64,000 nucleotides of DNA, from contig NZ_SMMH01000004.1 of the NCBI RefSeq assembly GCF_004634215.1, positions 1-64,000 on the forward strand, written 5' to 3'. The notes below the pieces were generated by a model that made no database searches, was not told the origin of the DNA, and worked only from the letters and a program-made list of their open reading frames with translations. This stretch comes from Deinococcus fonticola. Lineage in GTDB: Bacteria; Deinococcota; Deinococci; Deinococcales; Deinococcaceae. This document shows positions 63,909-64,000 of the stretch, one piece after another. The number at the start of each line of letters is the position of its first letter. Positions within the stretch are counted from its first letter, which is position 1. A program made the position numbers and the translations under genes.

Positions 63909-64000
63909 CTCGGTTGACCTCTGACGGAAGGCGGCGAAGCGTATCCAACTGTTAAAACCGTCGGCCACCTGCATCTTTGAGCGTTTAAATCTTCGGACAT

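Overview
The window looks like chromosome from a Deinococcus species. The DNA is GC-rich by eye. It carries an LEA-like desiccation-type protein, a Mn superoxide dismutase, an unusually long RNase R, a polyphosphate kinase 2, short-form HisG with HisZ, and a glycyl-tRNA synthetase gene behind a T-box. Many genes also have a TANNNT box only 5 to 9 nt before the start codon, the arrangement of leaderless transcripts known in Deinococcus. The species call is inference; no rRNA or tRNA gene is present.

Layout. 1-1.1 kb: a terminator and the remnant of an IS630-family element. 1.1-5.1 kb: rhodanese, hisZ-hisG, a lipoprotein and a DedA protein. 5.1-8.2 kb: minus-strand operon moxR, metallopeptidase/VWA gene, nudC. 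8.2-10 kb: LEA-like protein and a PhzF-like protein. 10-13.7 kb: tyrA and an ABC exporter. 13.7-18.6 kb: cysteine desulfurase, a PASTA protein with a degenerate kinase domain, an acetyltransferase and mnmA. 18.6-21.4 kb: a frameshifted membrane-protein gene, an aldo/keto reductase and lysA. 21.6-27 kb: a compact run TPR protein, SPOR protein, rex, lipoprotein, then a second lipoprotein. 27-31.4 kb: cpdB, a second TPR protein and sodA.

31.7-38.8 kb is a tricarboxylate-uptake locus. tctCBA faces a CitA/CitB-type two-component system whose sensor-kinase gene is broken twice: by an exact 13-bp tandem duplication, and by a 1269-bp IS4-family element with a 10-bp target duplication. The response regulator remains intact. 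38.9-42.4 kb: P1-family peptidase, recF, a DciA/DUF721 protein with a zinc ribbon, and a small exported protein. 42.4-48.8 kb: T-box and glyS, a palindrome-rich spacer, ppk2, two membrane proteins (one behind two 16-bp palindromic operators) and an MFS exporter. 48.9-55.1 kb: fdhD, a hydrolase, an unknown gene, a class III aminotransferase, a lincosamide-nucleotidyltransferase-like gene and argG. 55.1-57.5 kb: hairpin-rich spacer, a ParA/RHH pair, a small unknown gene and a PIG-L deacetylase. 57.6-64 kb: RNase R, exonuclease III, a small unknown gene and a methyltransferase.

Most of the content is housekeeping or stress physiology. The unusual signals are the doubly broken sensor kinase, the twin-operator promoter, the pseudokinase-PASTA protein, the frameshifted membrane gene, and the widespread leaderless-type promoters. 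I did not find a convincing new multi-gene defence or biosynthetic system.
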